From assembly GCF_025821625.1 (NCBI RefSeq), contig NZ_JACKSH010000020.1, positions 1 through 43,638 of the forward strand: DNA of 43,638 nucleotides, read 5' to 3'. Source of the stretch: Mycolicibacterium pyrenivorans (GTDB taxonomy: Bacteria; Actinomycetota; Actinomycetes; Mycobacteriales; Mycobacteriaceae). Positions 35,085 to 43,638 of the stretch are shown here, in pieces; the stretch's first letter is position 1, and each line of letters begins with the position of its first letter. The position numbers were made by a program, and so were the translations under genes. The notes below the pieces were generated by a model that searched no databases, was not told where the DNA came from, and saw nothing but the letters and a program-made list of their open reading frames with translations.

Positions 35085-38000
35085 GTGAGTTCACCTTCAC
35101 CATTCGGTCAGAACGAGTGGTTGGTCGAAGAGATGTACCGCAAGTTCCGCGAGGATCCCTCGTCGGTCGATCCCAGCTGGCACGAGTTCCTCGTCGACTA
35201 CTCCCCCGAACCCACCAACGAATTCACCCCGAGAGGTAACGGAAAACGCGCCGCCACCCCGACGACGCCACCCGAACCCGCACCGGCGCCACCGCCGAAG
35301 CCCGCCAGCAGCAACGGCGCCGCCAAGACGAAGGACGCCGAATCCGGCGGCGCGGCGGCCAAGGCCGACAAGCCTGCCGCGACGGCGCCGGCCCCCGAGA
35401 AGTCGGAGAAGGCCCCGGAGAAGAAGCCTGAGGCCAAGCCCGAGGCGCCCGCCAAGAGCAAGCCCGCCACCCCGGTCGCCGAGGATGCCGAAACCCAGGT
35501 GCTGCGCGGCGCCGCGGCTGCCGTGGTGAAGAACATGTCGGCGTCGCTGGACGTGCCGACGGCGACCAGCGTGCGCGCCATCCCGGCCAAGGCGATGATC
35601 GACAACCGGATCGTCATCAACAACCATCTCAAGCGCACCCGCGGCGGCAAGATCTCGTTCACCCATCTGCTCGGTTACGCGCTCGTGCAAGCGGTCAAGA
35701 AGTTCCCGAACATGAACCGCCACTTCGCCGTGGTGGACGGCAAGCCGAATACCGTCACGCCCGCCCACACCAACCTGGGCCTGGCCATCGACCTCCAGGG
35801 CAAGGACGGCAAGCGCCAGCTCGTCGTCGCGGCGATCAAGAACTGCGAGACGATGCGCTTCGGTCAGTTCATCGCCGCCTACGAGGACATCATCCGCCGT
35901 GCCCGCGACGGCAAGCTGACCGCCGAAGACTTTGGCGGCGTGACGATTTCGTTGACCAACCCGGGCACCATCGGCACGGTGCACTCGGTGCCGCGGCTGA
36001 TGCAGGGGCAGGGCGCGATCATCGGTGTCGGCGCCATGGAATACCCGGCGCATTTCCAGGGCGCCAGCGACGAGCGCATCTCCGAGCTCGGTGTCGGCAA
36101 GCTCATCACGCTGACGTCGACCTACGACCACCGCATCATCCAGGGCGCGGAGTCGGGCGACTTCCTGCGCACCATCCACCAACTGCTGCTCGATGACGAG
36201 TTCTACGACGAGATCTTCCGCGAACTCGGAATCCCCTACGAACCTGTGCGCTGGCGCATCGACAACCCGGATTCCATCGAGGACAAGAACGCGCGCGTCA
36301 TCGAGCTCATCGCCGCCTACCGCAACCGCGGTCACCTGATGGCCGACATCGATCCGCTGCGGTTGGACAGCACCCGCTTCCGCAGTCACCCCGATCTCGA
36401 CGTGCTCACCCACGGCCTGACGCTGTGGGACCTGGATCGCGAGTTCAAGGTCAACGGCTTCGCCGGCAAGACCCACAAGAAGCTGCGCGACGTCCTGGGC
36501 CTGTTGCGTGACGCGTACTGCCGGCACGTCGGCGTGGAGTACACGCACATCCTCGAACCCGAGCAGCAGAAATGGCTGCAGGAGCGCATCGAGATCAAAC
36601 ACGAGAAGCCGACAGTCGCCGAGCAGAAGTACATCCTGAGCAAGCTCAACGCGGCCGAGGCGTTCGAGACCTTCCTGCAGACCAAATACGTTGGGCAGAA
36701 ACGGTTCTCGCTCGAAGGTGCCGAGACCGTCATCCCGATGATGGACGCCGCGATCGATCAGGCGGCCGAACACGGCCTCGACGAGGTCGTCATCGGGATG
36801 CCGCACCGCGGTCGGCTCAACGTGCTGGCCAACATCGTCGGCAAGCCGTACAGCCAGATCTTCACCGAGTTCGAGGGCAACCTGAACCCGTCGCAGGCGC
36901 ACGGGTCGGGCGACGTCAAGTACCACCTCGGCGCGACCGGGACGTACATCCAGATGTTCGGCGACAACGACATCGACGTGTCGCTCGTCGCCAACCCCAG
37001 CCACCTCGAGGCGGTGGACCCGGTGCTCGAGGGTCTGGTCCGCGCCAAGCAGGACCTGCTCGACAAGGGCAATGGACCCGACGGGTTCACCGTCGTGCCG
37101 ATGATGCTGCACGGCGACGCCGCGTTCGCCGGTCAGGGTGTGGTCGCCGAGACGCTGAACCTCGCGCTGCTGCGCGGATACCGCACCGGCGGGACCATCC
37201 ACATCATCGTCAACAACCAGATCGGGTTCACCACCTCGCCGGGCGACTCGCGCTCCTCGGAGTACTGCACCGACGTCGCGAAGATGATCGGCGCGCCGAT
37301 CTTCCACGTCAACGGCGACGACCCCGAGGCCGCGGTGTGGGTCGCCAAGCTGGCGATGGACTTCCGGCAGAAGTTCAAGAAGGACGTCATCATCGACATG
37401 CTCTGCTACCGGCGGCGGGGCCACAACGAGGGCGACGACCCGTCGATGACGCAGCCCAACATGTACGACGTCATCGACACCAAGCGGGGCGTGCGCAAGA
37501 CCTACACCGAGGCGCTGATCGGCCGCGGCGACATCTCGATGAAGGAAGCCGAGGACGCCCTGCGCGACTATCAGGGCCAGCTCGAGCGGGTCTTCAACGA
37601 GGTGCGCGAGCTGGAGAAGCACGCGATCGAACCCAGCCACTCGGTGGAGTCCGACCAGATGGTGCCCGCCGGGATGAGCACCGCCGTGGACAAGTCGCTG
37701 CTGGCCCGCATCGGTGACGCACACCTGGCCTTCGGCGAGGACTTCAACGTCCACCCCCGCGTCAAACCCGTGCTCGAGAAACGCCGGGAGATGGCCTACG
37801 AGGGCAAGGTCGACTGGGCGTTCGGCGAGCTGCTGGCGCTGGGATCCTTCCTGGCCGAGGGCAAGACCATCCGGTTCACCGGCCAGGACACCCGCCGCGG
37901 CACGTTCACGCAGCGCCACTCGGTGATCATCGACCGCAAGACGGGCAAGGAATTCACGCCGCTGGACCTGCTGACCGTCGACTCCGACGGCAACCCGACC

Positions 38001-38867
38001 GGCGGCAAGTTCATGGTCTACGACTCCGCGCTGTCGGAGTTCGCGGCGGTGGGGTTCGAGTACGGATACTCGGTCGGCAACCCGAACGCGCTGGTGCTGT
38101 GGGAGGCGCAGTTCGGCGACTTCGTCAACGGGGCACAGTCGATCATCGACGAGTTCATCAGCTCCGGAGAGGCCAAGTGGGGGCAGCTGTCGGACGTGGT
38201 GCTGCTGCTGCCGCACGGCCACGAGGGCCAGGGTCCCGACCACACCTCGGGCCGCATCGAACGGTTCCTGCTGCTGTGGGCCGAGGGGTCGATGACGATC
38301 GCGATGCCGTCGACGCCGGCGAACTACTTCCACCTGCTGCGCCGTCACGGCCTCGACGGGATCCACCGGCCGCTGATCGTCTTCACGCCGAAGTCGATGC
38401 TGCGCAACAAGGCAGCAGTCAGCGACATCCGGGACTTCACCGAGATGAAGTTCCGGTCGGTGCTCGAGGAGCCCACCTACACCGACGGCGACGGGGACCG
38501 CAGCAAGGTCACGCGGGTGCTGCTGACCAGCGGCAAGCTGTACTACGAGCTGGCTGCCCGCAAGAACAAGGAGCAGCGCGACGACGTCGCGATCATCCGG
38601 CTCGAGCAACTGGCTCCGCTGCCGAAGCGGCGGCTGGCCGAGACGCTGGACCGCTATCCCAAGGCCACCGAGTACCGCTGGGTGCAGGAGGAGCCGGCCA
38701 ACCAGGGGGCGTGGCCGACGCTGGGCCTGACGCTGCCCGAGGTGTTGCCCGAGAAGCTGGACGGTATCAAGCGCATCTCGCGTCGGGCGATGTCGGCGCC
38801 GTCGTCGGGTTCGTCGAAGGTGCACGCGGTCGAGCAGCAGGAGATCATCGACGAGGCGTTCGGCTGA
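35085..38867 (+). CDS. kgd: Multifunctional 2-oxoglutarate decarboxylase Kgd (SucA/HOAS synthase)
   Basis: This 1260-residue, thiamine-diphosphate enzyme forms succinic semialdehyde, succinyl groups for the dehydrogenase complex, or 2-hydroxy-3-oxoadipate from 2-oxoglutarate. It starts at GTG 35085 with GGCGGAG upstream ([20 protein letters not shown]). The N-terminal E1o-like helix is followed by a flexible Ala/Pro/Lys linker (about 45-140). An E2-type succinyltransferase domain (about 150-390) carries the [13 protein letters not shown] active-site motif. The E1 region carries [37 protein letters not shown] and HVNGDDPEA (ThDP binding), and the rest completes the E1 fold. The length is near the mycobacterial 1231. 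Confidence 0.97.
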   Translation: MSSPSPFGQNEWLVEEMYRKFREDPSSVDPSWHEFLVDYSPEPTNEFTPRGNGKRAATPTTPPEPAPAPPPKPASSNGAAKTKDAESGGAAAKADKPAATAPAPEKSEKAPEKKPEAKPEAPAKSKPATPVAEDAETQVLRGAAAAVVKNMSASLDVPTATSVRAIPAKAMIDNRIVINNHLKRTRGGKISFTHLLGYALVQAVKKFPNMNRHFAVVDGKPNTVTPAHTNLGLAIDLQGKDGKRQLVVAAIKNCETMRFGQFIAAYEDIIRRARDGKLTAEDFGGVTISLTNPGTIGTVHSVPRLMQGQGAIIGVGAMEYPAHFQGASDERISELGVGKLITLTSTYDHRIIQGAESGDFLRTIHQLLLDDEFYDEIFRELGIPYEPVRWRIDNPDSIEDKNARVIELIAAYRNRGHLMADIDPLRLDSTRFRSHPDLDVLTHGLTLWDLDREFKVNGFAGKTHKKLRDVLGLLRDAYCRHVGVEYTHILEPEQQKWLQERIEIKHEKPTVAEQKYILSKLNAAEAFETFLQTKYVGQKRFSLEGAETVIPMMDAAIDQAAEHGLDEVVIGMPHRGRLNVLANIVGKPYSQIFTEFEGNLNPSQAHGSGDVKYHLGATGTYIQMFGDNDIDVSLVANPSHLEAVDPVLEGLVRAKQDLLDKGNGPDGFTVVPMMLHGDAAFAGQGVVAETLNLALLRGYRTGGTIHIIVNNQIGFTTSPGDSRSSEYCTDVAKMIGAPIFHVNGDDPEAAVWVAKLAMDFRQKFKKDVIIDMLCYRRRGHNEGDDPSMTQPNMYDVIDTKRGVRKTYTEALIGRGDISMKEAEDALRDYQGQLERVFNEVRELEKHAIEPSHSVESDQMVPAGMSTAVDKSLLARIGDAHLAFGEDFNVHPRVKPVLEKRREMAYEGKVDWAFGELLALGSFLAEGKTIRFTGQDTRRGTFTQRHSVIIDRKTGKEFTPLDLLTVDSDGNPTGGKFMVYDSALSEFAAVGFEYGYSVGNPNALVLWEAQFGDFVNGAQSIIDEFISSGEAKWGQLSDVVLLLPHGHEGQGPDHTSGRIERFLLLWAEGSMTIAMPSTPANYFHLLRRHGLDGIHRPLIVFTPKSMLRNKAAVSDIRDFTEMKFRSVLEEPTYTDGDGDRSKVTRVLLTSGKLYYELAARKNKEQRDDVAIIRLEQLAPLPKRRLAETLDRYPKATEYRWVQEEPANQGAWPTLGLTLPEVLPEKLDGIKRISRRAMSAPSSGSSKVHAVEQQEIIDEAFG

Positions 38868-38869
38868 TT

Positions 38870-38883
38870 CCCCGCGAGCGGGG
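38870..38883. terminator. Short GC hairpin after kgd
   Basis: CCCCGC (38870-38875) and GCGGGG (38878-38883) with a two-base centre lie between kgd and the convergent DUF732 gene. There is no T-run, so it is at best a weak bidirectional terminator. Confidence 0.4.
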
Positions 38884-38888
38884 CCCGG

Positions 38889-39230
38889 TCAGAAGAACGA
38901 GAACGGCTGCCCGTCGGTCAGCGCCCCGACCGCGCGCGGACACAGGATCTGGATCGCCAAGCCGGTGAACATCGTCGCGGGCCCGAGCGGCCGGCCGAGT
39001 TCGTCGGCGACGCGCGCGGCGACGTTGGCCACGCCTTGTCCGGGTTCGGCGAGCATCGGACACACGGACTCACCCACCCGCACCGCGGTGGCCGGATCGA
39101 TGTCACCGAGCCGGTAGTGGTCGAGGGCCCCGAGGAACACGTCGATTCCGGTGTCCGCCTGCGCGGGCGCCGCGGACATCGTCGCCGCGACAACCGCTGC
39201 CACCGCAACGGCCGGGTACATGAACTTCAT
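38889..39230 (-). CDS. Secreted DUF732-family protein
   Basis: This 113-residue protein starts at ATG 39230; the frame is open upstream to 39344. The signal peptide (KFMYPAVAVAAVVAATMSAA, cleavage near PAQA) is followed by a DUF732-type domain: DVFLGALDHYRLGDIDPATA, VRVGESVCPML, then LAIQILCPRAVGAL. Two Cys form the conserved pair. DUF732 proteins are small exported mycobacterial proteins of unknown role. It is convergent with kgd and divergent from the SDR gene. Confidence 0.82.
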   Translation of the reverse strand: MKFMYPAVAVAAVVAATMSAAPAQADTGIDVFLGALDHYRLGDIDPATAVRVGESVCPMLAEPGQGVANVAARVADELGRPLGPATMFTGLAIQILCPRAVGALTDGQPFSFF

Positions 39231-39355
39231 GACCTGACTGTCGTCCCCGGGTCCCGCAGTATTACGCGGCGAGGGTACCGAACCCGCCCTGACATACACG
39301 GGACCCCGGGTACCCGTTAGCCTCGACACGGGTTCAACCGACATGAGGAGTGGAT

Positions 39356-40186
39356 ATGCAGGGCTTCGCCGGAAAGGTGGCCGTCGTGACCGGCGCCGGC
39401 TCGGGCATCGGTCAGGCGCTGGCCGTCGAGCTGGGACGCTCCGGCGCCCACGTGGCGATCAGCGACATCGACACCGAGGGGCTGGCCGTCACCGAGGAGC
39501 GCCTCAAGGCCATCGGCGCCCAGGTCAAGACCGACCGCCTCAACGTCACCGAGCGGGAAGCCTTCCAGCTGTACGCCGACGGGGTCGCCGGGCACTTCGG
39601 CAAGGTCAACCAGATCTACAACAACGCAGGCATCGCGTTCACCGGCGACGTCGAGGTCTCCCAGTACAAGGACATCGAACGGGTGATGGATGTCGACTTC
39701 TGGGGCGTCGTCAACGGCACCAAGTCGTTTCTCCCGCACCTGATCGCCTCCGGGGACGGCCACGTGGTGAACGTCTCCAGTGTCTTCGGGTTGTTCGCGG
39801 TGCCCGGCCAGGCCGCCTACAACGCGGCGAAGTTCGCGGTCCGCGGCTTCACCGAGGCCCTGCGCCAGGAGATGGCGCTGGCCGATCACACGGTGAAGGT
39901 CACCTGTGTGCATCCCGGCGGCATCAAGACCGCGATCGCTCGCAACGCCTCCGCAGCCGAAGGCCTGGACGCCGAGGAACTCGCCAAGACCTTCGACAAG
40001 AAGCTCGCCAGCACCACGCCGGAGAAGGCCGCCAAGATCATCCTCGACGGGGTCCGCAAGAACAAGGCCAGGGTGTTGGTGGGCAACGACGCCAAGGTGT
40101 TCGACATCGTGATCCGCGCCGTCGGGGCGCACTATCAGTCGCTGTTCCCGAAGGCCGTCGCGAAGCTGACTCCGCCGGCGCACTGA
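39356..40186 (+). CDS. Short-chain dehydrogenase/reductase (Rv1245c-like)
   Basis: This 276-residue classical SDR has TGAGSGIG (residues 12-19) for nucleotide binding, NNAG (about 92-95), the catalytic Ser in VNVSSVFG and the YNAAK catalytic motif (about residue 160). ISDIDTEG after the second strand suggests NAD use, because the Asp favours NAD. GAGGAG five bases before the ATG at 39356 fixes the start; a GTG two codons earlier is also possible. The substrate is unknown; its place beside lpqZ matches the M. tuberculosis order Rv1244-Rv1245c, as I remember it. Confidence 0.9.
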   Translation: MQGFAGKVAVVTGAGSGIGQALAVELGRSGAHVAISDIDTEGLAVTEERLKAIGAQVKTDRLNVTEREAFQLYADGVAGHFGKVNQIYNNAGIAFTGDVEVSQYKDIERVMDVDFWGVVNGTKSFLPHLIASGDGHVVNVSSVFGLFAVPGQAAYNAAKFAVRGFTEALRQEMALADHTVKVTCVHPGGIKTAIARNASAAEGLDAEELAKTFDKKLASTTPEKAAKIILDGVRKNKARVLVGNDAKVFDIVIRAVGAHYQSLFPKAVAKLTPPAH

Positions 40187-40204
40187 GCGCGCCGGCCGCA
40201 GCGG

Positions 40205-41062
40205 TTAGTTGCCGACGCCGAGCGGGTGGGCGTCGAGCCACTGTCCGGCCACCAGGCCCGGGTCGGTGCCCTCGGCGACCTCACGACGCATGTCGGCCAG
40301 CGATCCGGTGTCGAGCACCCCGGCGACCTCGTTGAGCGCGAGCACCTGGGACTCGGTCAGCTCGTTGCGCCGGTACAGCGGCACCAGGTTCTCGGCGCGG
40401 ATCAGCGAGGTCCTGTCCGACAGCACCACCACCTCCGACGGCACATCCGGAGCCGCTGTCGTCGTCCACGCCACGTCGATCTCGCCGGCGCGCAGCGACG
40501 CGAACATCGTTGCATCGTCCGGGAATTCACGCGCCGCGGGCAGCGTGCAGGTTCCGATCCGCGACGGCGGCGCGGTGCCGTCGACCGCACCGACCGCGAC
40601 GTCTCCGCACCGTCGCAGCAGGGCTGTCACGTCCGCGGCGTCCCAGCTGTCGGCCGTCTTCTCGGTGATTGCGACCGCGGGTTTGTCCTCCGCTGAGGTG
40701 GTGTAATCACCCGCGGCGACACCCTCGGGCAACACCGACAACAACCGGCGATACACCTGCACATCGGATCTCGCCGGCGTGTCCGGATCGAACCGCTGCA
40801 GAAGTCGACCGGTGAAACCCGGTGCGACCCGCGTCTCGCCCGAGTCGAGACGACCGAGCGGATCCTCTTCCGTCGTCACATGGGCGGGGTTGCCGTAGAA
40901 CCGCAGCGCGGCCGCATACAGGTGGGCCACCAATTGAGACTCGGGCTCGGCGGTCGCCCCGACCGGGATCGACGGCGCGGGATCCTGCCCGCCGCAACCC
41001 GCGACGACCAGCGCGGCGACCAGCACGGATGCCAGGCGCCTCGCGAAACGGGCGCGACTCAG
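40205..41062 (-). CDS. lpqZ: Lipoprotein LpqZ (substrate-binding-protein-like), probable CTG start
   Basis: This 285-residue protein has a lipoprotein signal with lipobox VVAGC (Cys at about residue 24), then a periplasmic binding fold of the choline/glycine-betaine type (RLLQRFDPDTPARSDVQVYR, PAVAITEKTADSWDAADVTA, LRAGEIDVAWTTTA). No ATG, GTG or TTG lies in frame before the signal. A CTG at 41062-41060 overlaps the malic enzyme stop (CTGA), has GAGGA eight bases upstream, and gives a proper basic N-terminus (SRARFARRLASVLVA). A GTG at 41026 would give only a short, uncharged signal. The function of LpqZ is not known; transport genes are not nearby. Confidence 0.82.
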   Translation of the reverse strand: MSRARFARRLASVLVAALVVAGCGGQDPAPSIPVGATAEPESQLVAHLYAAALRFYGNPAHVTTEEDPLGRLDSGETRVAPGFTGRLLQRFDPDTPARSDVQVYRRLLSVLPEGVAAGDYTTSAEDKPAVAITEKTADSWDAADVTALLRRCGDVAVGAVDGTAPPSRIGTCTLPAAREFPDDATMFASLRAGEIDVAWTTTAAPDVPSEVVVLSDRTSLIRAENLVPLYRRNELTESQVLALNEVAGVLDTGSLADMRREVAEGTDPGLVAGQWLDAHPLGVGN

Positions 41063-42270
41063 CCGACTGAATCCTCGGACGCTGCGGCGACCGCGGCGGC
41101 CACCGCGGGACCCACCCGCGGGTCCAGCGCGCTCGGCACGATGTAGTCGACCGAGAGGTCGTCGCCGACCACGGAGAAGATCGCCTCGGCCGCGGCGACC
41201 TTCATCTTCTCGGTGATGCGACGTGCGCCGGCGTCCAGCGCCCCGCGGAACACCCCGGGGAATGCCAGCACGTTGTTGATCTGGTTCGGGAAGTCGCTGC
41301 GGCCGGTGGCCACCACCGCCGCGTACTTGCGGGCCAGGTCGGGATGGATCTCGGGGTCGGGGTTGGACATCGCGAACACGATGCCTCCCGGCGCCATCGT
41401 CGCGATCAACTCCTCCGGGACCAGGCCGGCCGAGACACCCATGAACACGTCTGCACCGGCCAGCGCTTCGGCGAGCCCGCCGGTCAGCCCGCGCGGGTTG
41501 GTCCTGGTGGCCAACTCGGCCTTGAACTCGTTGAGGTCGTCGCGCCCCACACCGACGATGCCCTTGCTGTCGAGTACCGTGATGTCGCCGACGCCCGCGG
41601 CCAGCAGGATGTTCGCGCAGGCTATGCCGGCGGCGCCGGCGCCGGAGATGACGATCTTGAGCGCGCGCATGTCGCGCTCGAGCGCCTTGCTGGCGCCGAG
41701 CAGCGCGGCGAGCACGACGATCGCGGTGCCGTGCTGGTCGTCGTGCATGACCGGGCAGTCCAGCGCCTCGATGACGCGGCGCTCGATCTCGAAGCAGCGG
41801 GGCGCCGAGATGTCCTCGAGGTTGACCGCGCCGAACGTCGGGCGCAGCCGGATGATCGTCTCGACGATCTCGTCGGTGTCCTTGGTGTCGAGCACGATCG
41901 GGATCGAGTCCAGTCCGCCGAACGTCTTGAAGAGCGCGCTCTTGCCCTCCATCACCGGCAGCGACGCCGCGGGCCCGATGTCGCCGAGGCCGAGGACGGC
42001 GGTGCCGTCGCTGATCACCGCCACCAGGCGGTTGGCCCACGTGTACCGCTTCGCCAGGGTGGCGTCGCCGGCGATCGCACGGCTGACCTGCGCCACCCCG
42101 GGCGTGTACGCGATCGACAAGGCCCGCTGGGTGTCCAGTGGCGACTTGAGCTCGACCGAGAGCTTGCCGCCCTCATGGGCTTCGAAGATCTCGCTGTTCT
42201 CGATGACAACCTGGGCTGTGGGCGCCACTGACGAGCGCTCACGCGAGGAATCAACAACACTGTCCGCCAC
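41059..42270 (-). CDS. NAD-type malic enzyme
   Basis: This 403-residue protein is a short-form malic enzyme (oxaloacetate-decarboxylating malate dehydrogenase). Catalytic marks are ALSIAYTPGVAQVSRAI (Tyr), VMEGKSALFKTFGG with Lys, and APRCFEIERRVIEAL; metal ligands are in the CPVMHDDQHGTAIVVL segment, and the Rossmann motif GAGAAGIACA is at about residues 205-214. The enzyme makes pyruvate, CO2 and reduced cofactor from malate. The first 20 residues are variable. Its stop overlaps the proposed CTG start of lpqZ, so the two genes are likely co-translated. Confidence 0.93.
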   Translation of the reverse strand: MADSVVDSSRERSSVAPTAQVVIENSEIFEAHEGGKLSVELKSPLDTQRALSIAYTPGVAQVSRAIAGDATLAKRYTWANRLVAVISDGTAVLGLGDIGPAASLPVMEGKSALFKTFGGLDSIPIVLDTKDTDEIVETIIRLRPTFGAVNLEDISAPRCFEIERRVIEALDCPVMHDDQHGTAIVVLAALLGASKALERDMRALKIVISGAGAAGIACANILLAAGVGDITVLDSKGIVGVGRDDLNEFKAELATRTNPRGLTGGLAEALAGADVFMGVSAGLVPEELIATMAPGGIVFAMSNPDPEIHPDLARKYAAVVATGRSDFPNQINNVLAFPGVFRGALDAGARRITEKMKVAAAEAIFSVVGDDLSVDYIVPSALDPRVGPAVAAAVAAASEDSVG

Positions 42271-42410
42271 GCCGCCAATCTATCCGACCGGCGAAACTCA
42301 CAGCGATGGGTTCCCCCTTGGTGAGGAATCCGCACCGGGCCAGGCGCGTACGATCCCTGCTACCGATCGGCTGACCCGATCGACCAGCTCGTCCGGAGGG
42401 AGGGCCGCAG

Positions 42411-43499
42411 ATGCCGTCTTTTCGCGCACTGCCGCCGTCGCGGTTGCGTCACGGCGGCCCGGACGCCAAGAGCATTCACGTTCCGGTCGCCCGGGCGATG
42501 GTCGACTGCGGCGTCTACTGCGACGGAACCCGACTGCCGGGTAAGTACACCCACGCCGCGGCCCTGAACAAGGTGCACGAGATCGAGGCCGACGGCAGGG
42601 ACGCGTTCGTCTGGGTCGGACTGCACGAACCCGACGAGCACCAGATGCAGACCGTCGCCGAGGTGTTCGGCCTGCACACGCTCGCCGTCGAGGACGCCGT
42701 GCACGCCCACCAGCGACCCAAGCTCGAGCGCTACGGCAGCACGCTGTTCCTGGTGCTCAAGACCGTGAAATACGTCGACCACGAGTCGATGGCCAACGCC
42801 CGCGAGATCGTGGAGACCGGCGAGGTCATGATCTTCGTCGGACCCGACTTCGTCGTCACCGTGCGGCACGGCGAGCACGGCGGGCTGGCCGGGATACGCA
42901 AACGCCTCGAGGCCACGCCGTCGACGCTTCGACTCGGCCCGTACTCGGTGATGCACGCGATCGCCGACAACGTGGTGGACAACTATCTCGACGTCACCGA
43001 TCTCATCGAAACCGACATCGACGGCATCGAGGAGGACATCTTCTCGCCGCTGTCGCACACCAACATGGAGGCGATATACCTCCTCAAGCGCGAGGTCGTG
43101 GAACTGCGCCGCGCCGTGAGCCCGCTGGCGACCGACCTCGAGCGCATCGGCACCGACCATGCCGACCTCGTCAACATCGAGATCCGCACGTACATGCGCG
43201 ATGTGCTCGATCACACCATCAAGGCCGCGGACCGCATCGCCAGCTTCGACGAACTGCTCAGCTCCCTGGTGCAGGCCGCGCTCGGCAAGGTCGCGATGCA
43301 GCAGAACGTCGACATGCGCAAGATCTCCGCGTGGGTCGCCATCGCCGCGGTGCCCACCGCGTTGGCCGGCATCTACGGGATGAACTTCGACCACATGCCC
43401 GAATTGCAGTGGGCGTGGGGCTACCCCGCCGTGCTGCTGCTGATGGTCACCGTGTGCGCGCTGTTGTACCGGACATTCCGGCACAACAACTGGCTCTGA
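42411..43499 (+). CDS. corA: Magnesium/cobalt transporter CorA
   Basis: This 362-residue protein has a large cytoplasmic funnel domain (about residues 1-300) with the long helix DLIETDIDGIEEDIFSPLSH and ends with two membrane helices. The selectivity motif G-M-N (YGMNFDHMPE, about residue 324) sits between them. CorA forms a pentamer that imports Mg2+. GGAGGGAGGG seven or eight bases before the ATG fixes the start. It is divergent from the malic enzyme gene. The C-terminus ends FRHNNWL, as is usual for the family. Confidence 0.95.
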   Translation: MPSFRALPPSRLRHGGPDAKSIHVPVARAMVDCGVYCDGTRLPGKYTHAAALNKVHEIEADGRDAFVWVGLHEPDEHQMQTVAEVFGLHTLAVEDAVHAHQRPKLERYGSTLFLVLKTVKYVDHESMANAREIVETGEVMIFVGPDFVVTVRHGEHGGLAGIRKRLEATPSTLRLGPYSVMHAIADNVVDNYLDVTDLIETDIDGIEEDIFSPLSHTNMEAIYLLKREVVELRRAVSPLATDLERIGTDHADLVNIEIRTYMRDVLDHTIKAADRIASFDELLSSLVQAALGKVAMQQNVDMRKISAWVAIAAVPTALAGIYGMNFDHMPELQWAWGYPAVLLLMVTVCALLYRTFRHNNWL

Positions 43500-43638
43500 C
43501 TTTCCGCCGGAATTGCATTCCAGCAGGCCCGCTCTCGCGCTTTTCCTGCTAATCCGAAAATAGAGGTGAGGTGCGCTGGGTGTGGGCGCGTCGGTGTTGC
43601 CGTGGGTGCCACGGCGGGTTTGGTGTGTTCGCGGGTCA

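Noticed and set aside
35097..38825. A 1242-codon open frame antisense to kgd
   Set aside because: It is the mirror of GC-rich codons of a known enzyme; its product has low-complexity Arg/Val/Asp composition and no recognisable motif.
42271..42410. Magnesium riboswitch before corA
   Set aside because: The 140-base divergent gap shows no extended conserved structure I can recognise; only a strong ribosome site is clear.
1..43638. CRISPR arrays, rRNA genes, origins or prophage structural genes
   Set aside because: No regularly spaced repeats, rRNA-like sequence, DnaA-box clusters or capsid/tail genes were seen.
43500..43638. A gene at the right end of the window
   Set aside because: The remaining 139 bases are GC-rich with no convincing start, ribosome site or protein motif.

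Overview
The window looks like chromosomal DNA of a mycobacterium, most likely a rapid grower (Mycolicibacterium type). The evidence is a complete mce operon with two YrbE permeases, a WhiB7 gene with its leader ORF and attenuator, mycoredoxin, UvrD2, the multifunctional 2-oxoglutarate decarboxylase Kgd, LpqZ and several secreted proteins found mainly in mycobacteria.

Layout. (1) 94-2935, minus strand: a small catabolic-looking operon (amidohydrolase, two-domain VOC protein, nitroreductase). (2) About 3205-3552: a frameshifted IS1634-like transposase remnant. (3) 16177 down to 3574, minus strand: one long run beginning with an unrecognised 148-residue protein, then yrbEA, yrbEB, mceA-mceF, a Mce-associated membrane protein and six exported proteins, two of which are paralogous MmpS-like proteins. 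Most junctions overlap by 4-13 bases, and a good sigma-A-type promoter lies at 16276-16305. (4) 16361-17363: an IS3-type fragment and a tyrosine recombinase with three frameshifts, which ends 67 bases from the 3' end of an initiator tRNA-Met gene (17431-17507, minus). (5) 17645-18805: a broken FAD-linked oxidase and the detached C-terminal end of an MFS gene. (6) 18940-32749: a conserved mycobacterial block: DHA2 efflux pump, mycoredoxin, uvrD2, whiB7, ABC1 kinase, ThiF-like protein, DUF2342 protein, a PDZ/Lon-like protease, a UPF0182 protein and an ABM-fold protein. (7) 32840-43499: the N-terminal part of the split MFS gene, a small membrane protein, kgd, a DUF732 protein, an SDR, lpqZ, malic enzyme and corA. 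After corA, 43500-43638 holds nothing I can assign.

Two structural observations stand out. First, the left 17.4 kb has visibly lower GC than the right part: one 60-base line counted by hand in the mce region gave about 57%, and two lines in the right part gave 65% and 73%. It ends at a dead integrase beside a tRNA 3' end, so the mce operon may sit on a decayed, tRNA-integrated island. Second, the two halves of one Bcr/CflA-type MFS gene lie in opposite orientation at 18606-18805 (+) and 32840-33846 (-). Joining them at a shared 4-base CGGT restores an in-frame protein of about 400 residues, the usual family length. This points to a roughly 14.2 kb inversion carrying uvrD2, whiB7 and neighbours.

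How the genes work together. The YrbE/Mce proteins should form an envelope lipid importer; the Mas protein and exported small proteins are probable accessory parts. The whiB7 leader couples translation stress to an antibiotic-resistance regulator. Kgd, malic enzyme, CorA and LpqZ are housekeeping genes of central metabolism, magnesium transport and the envelope. All calls come from reading the sequence and from memory of protein families; no database search was run.
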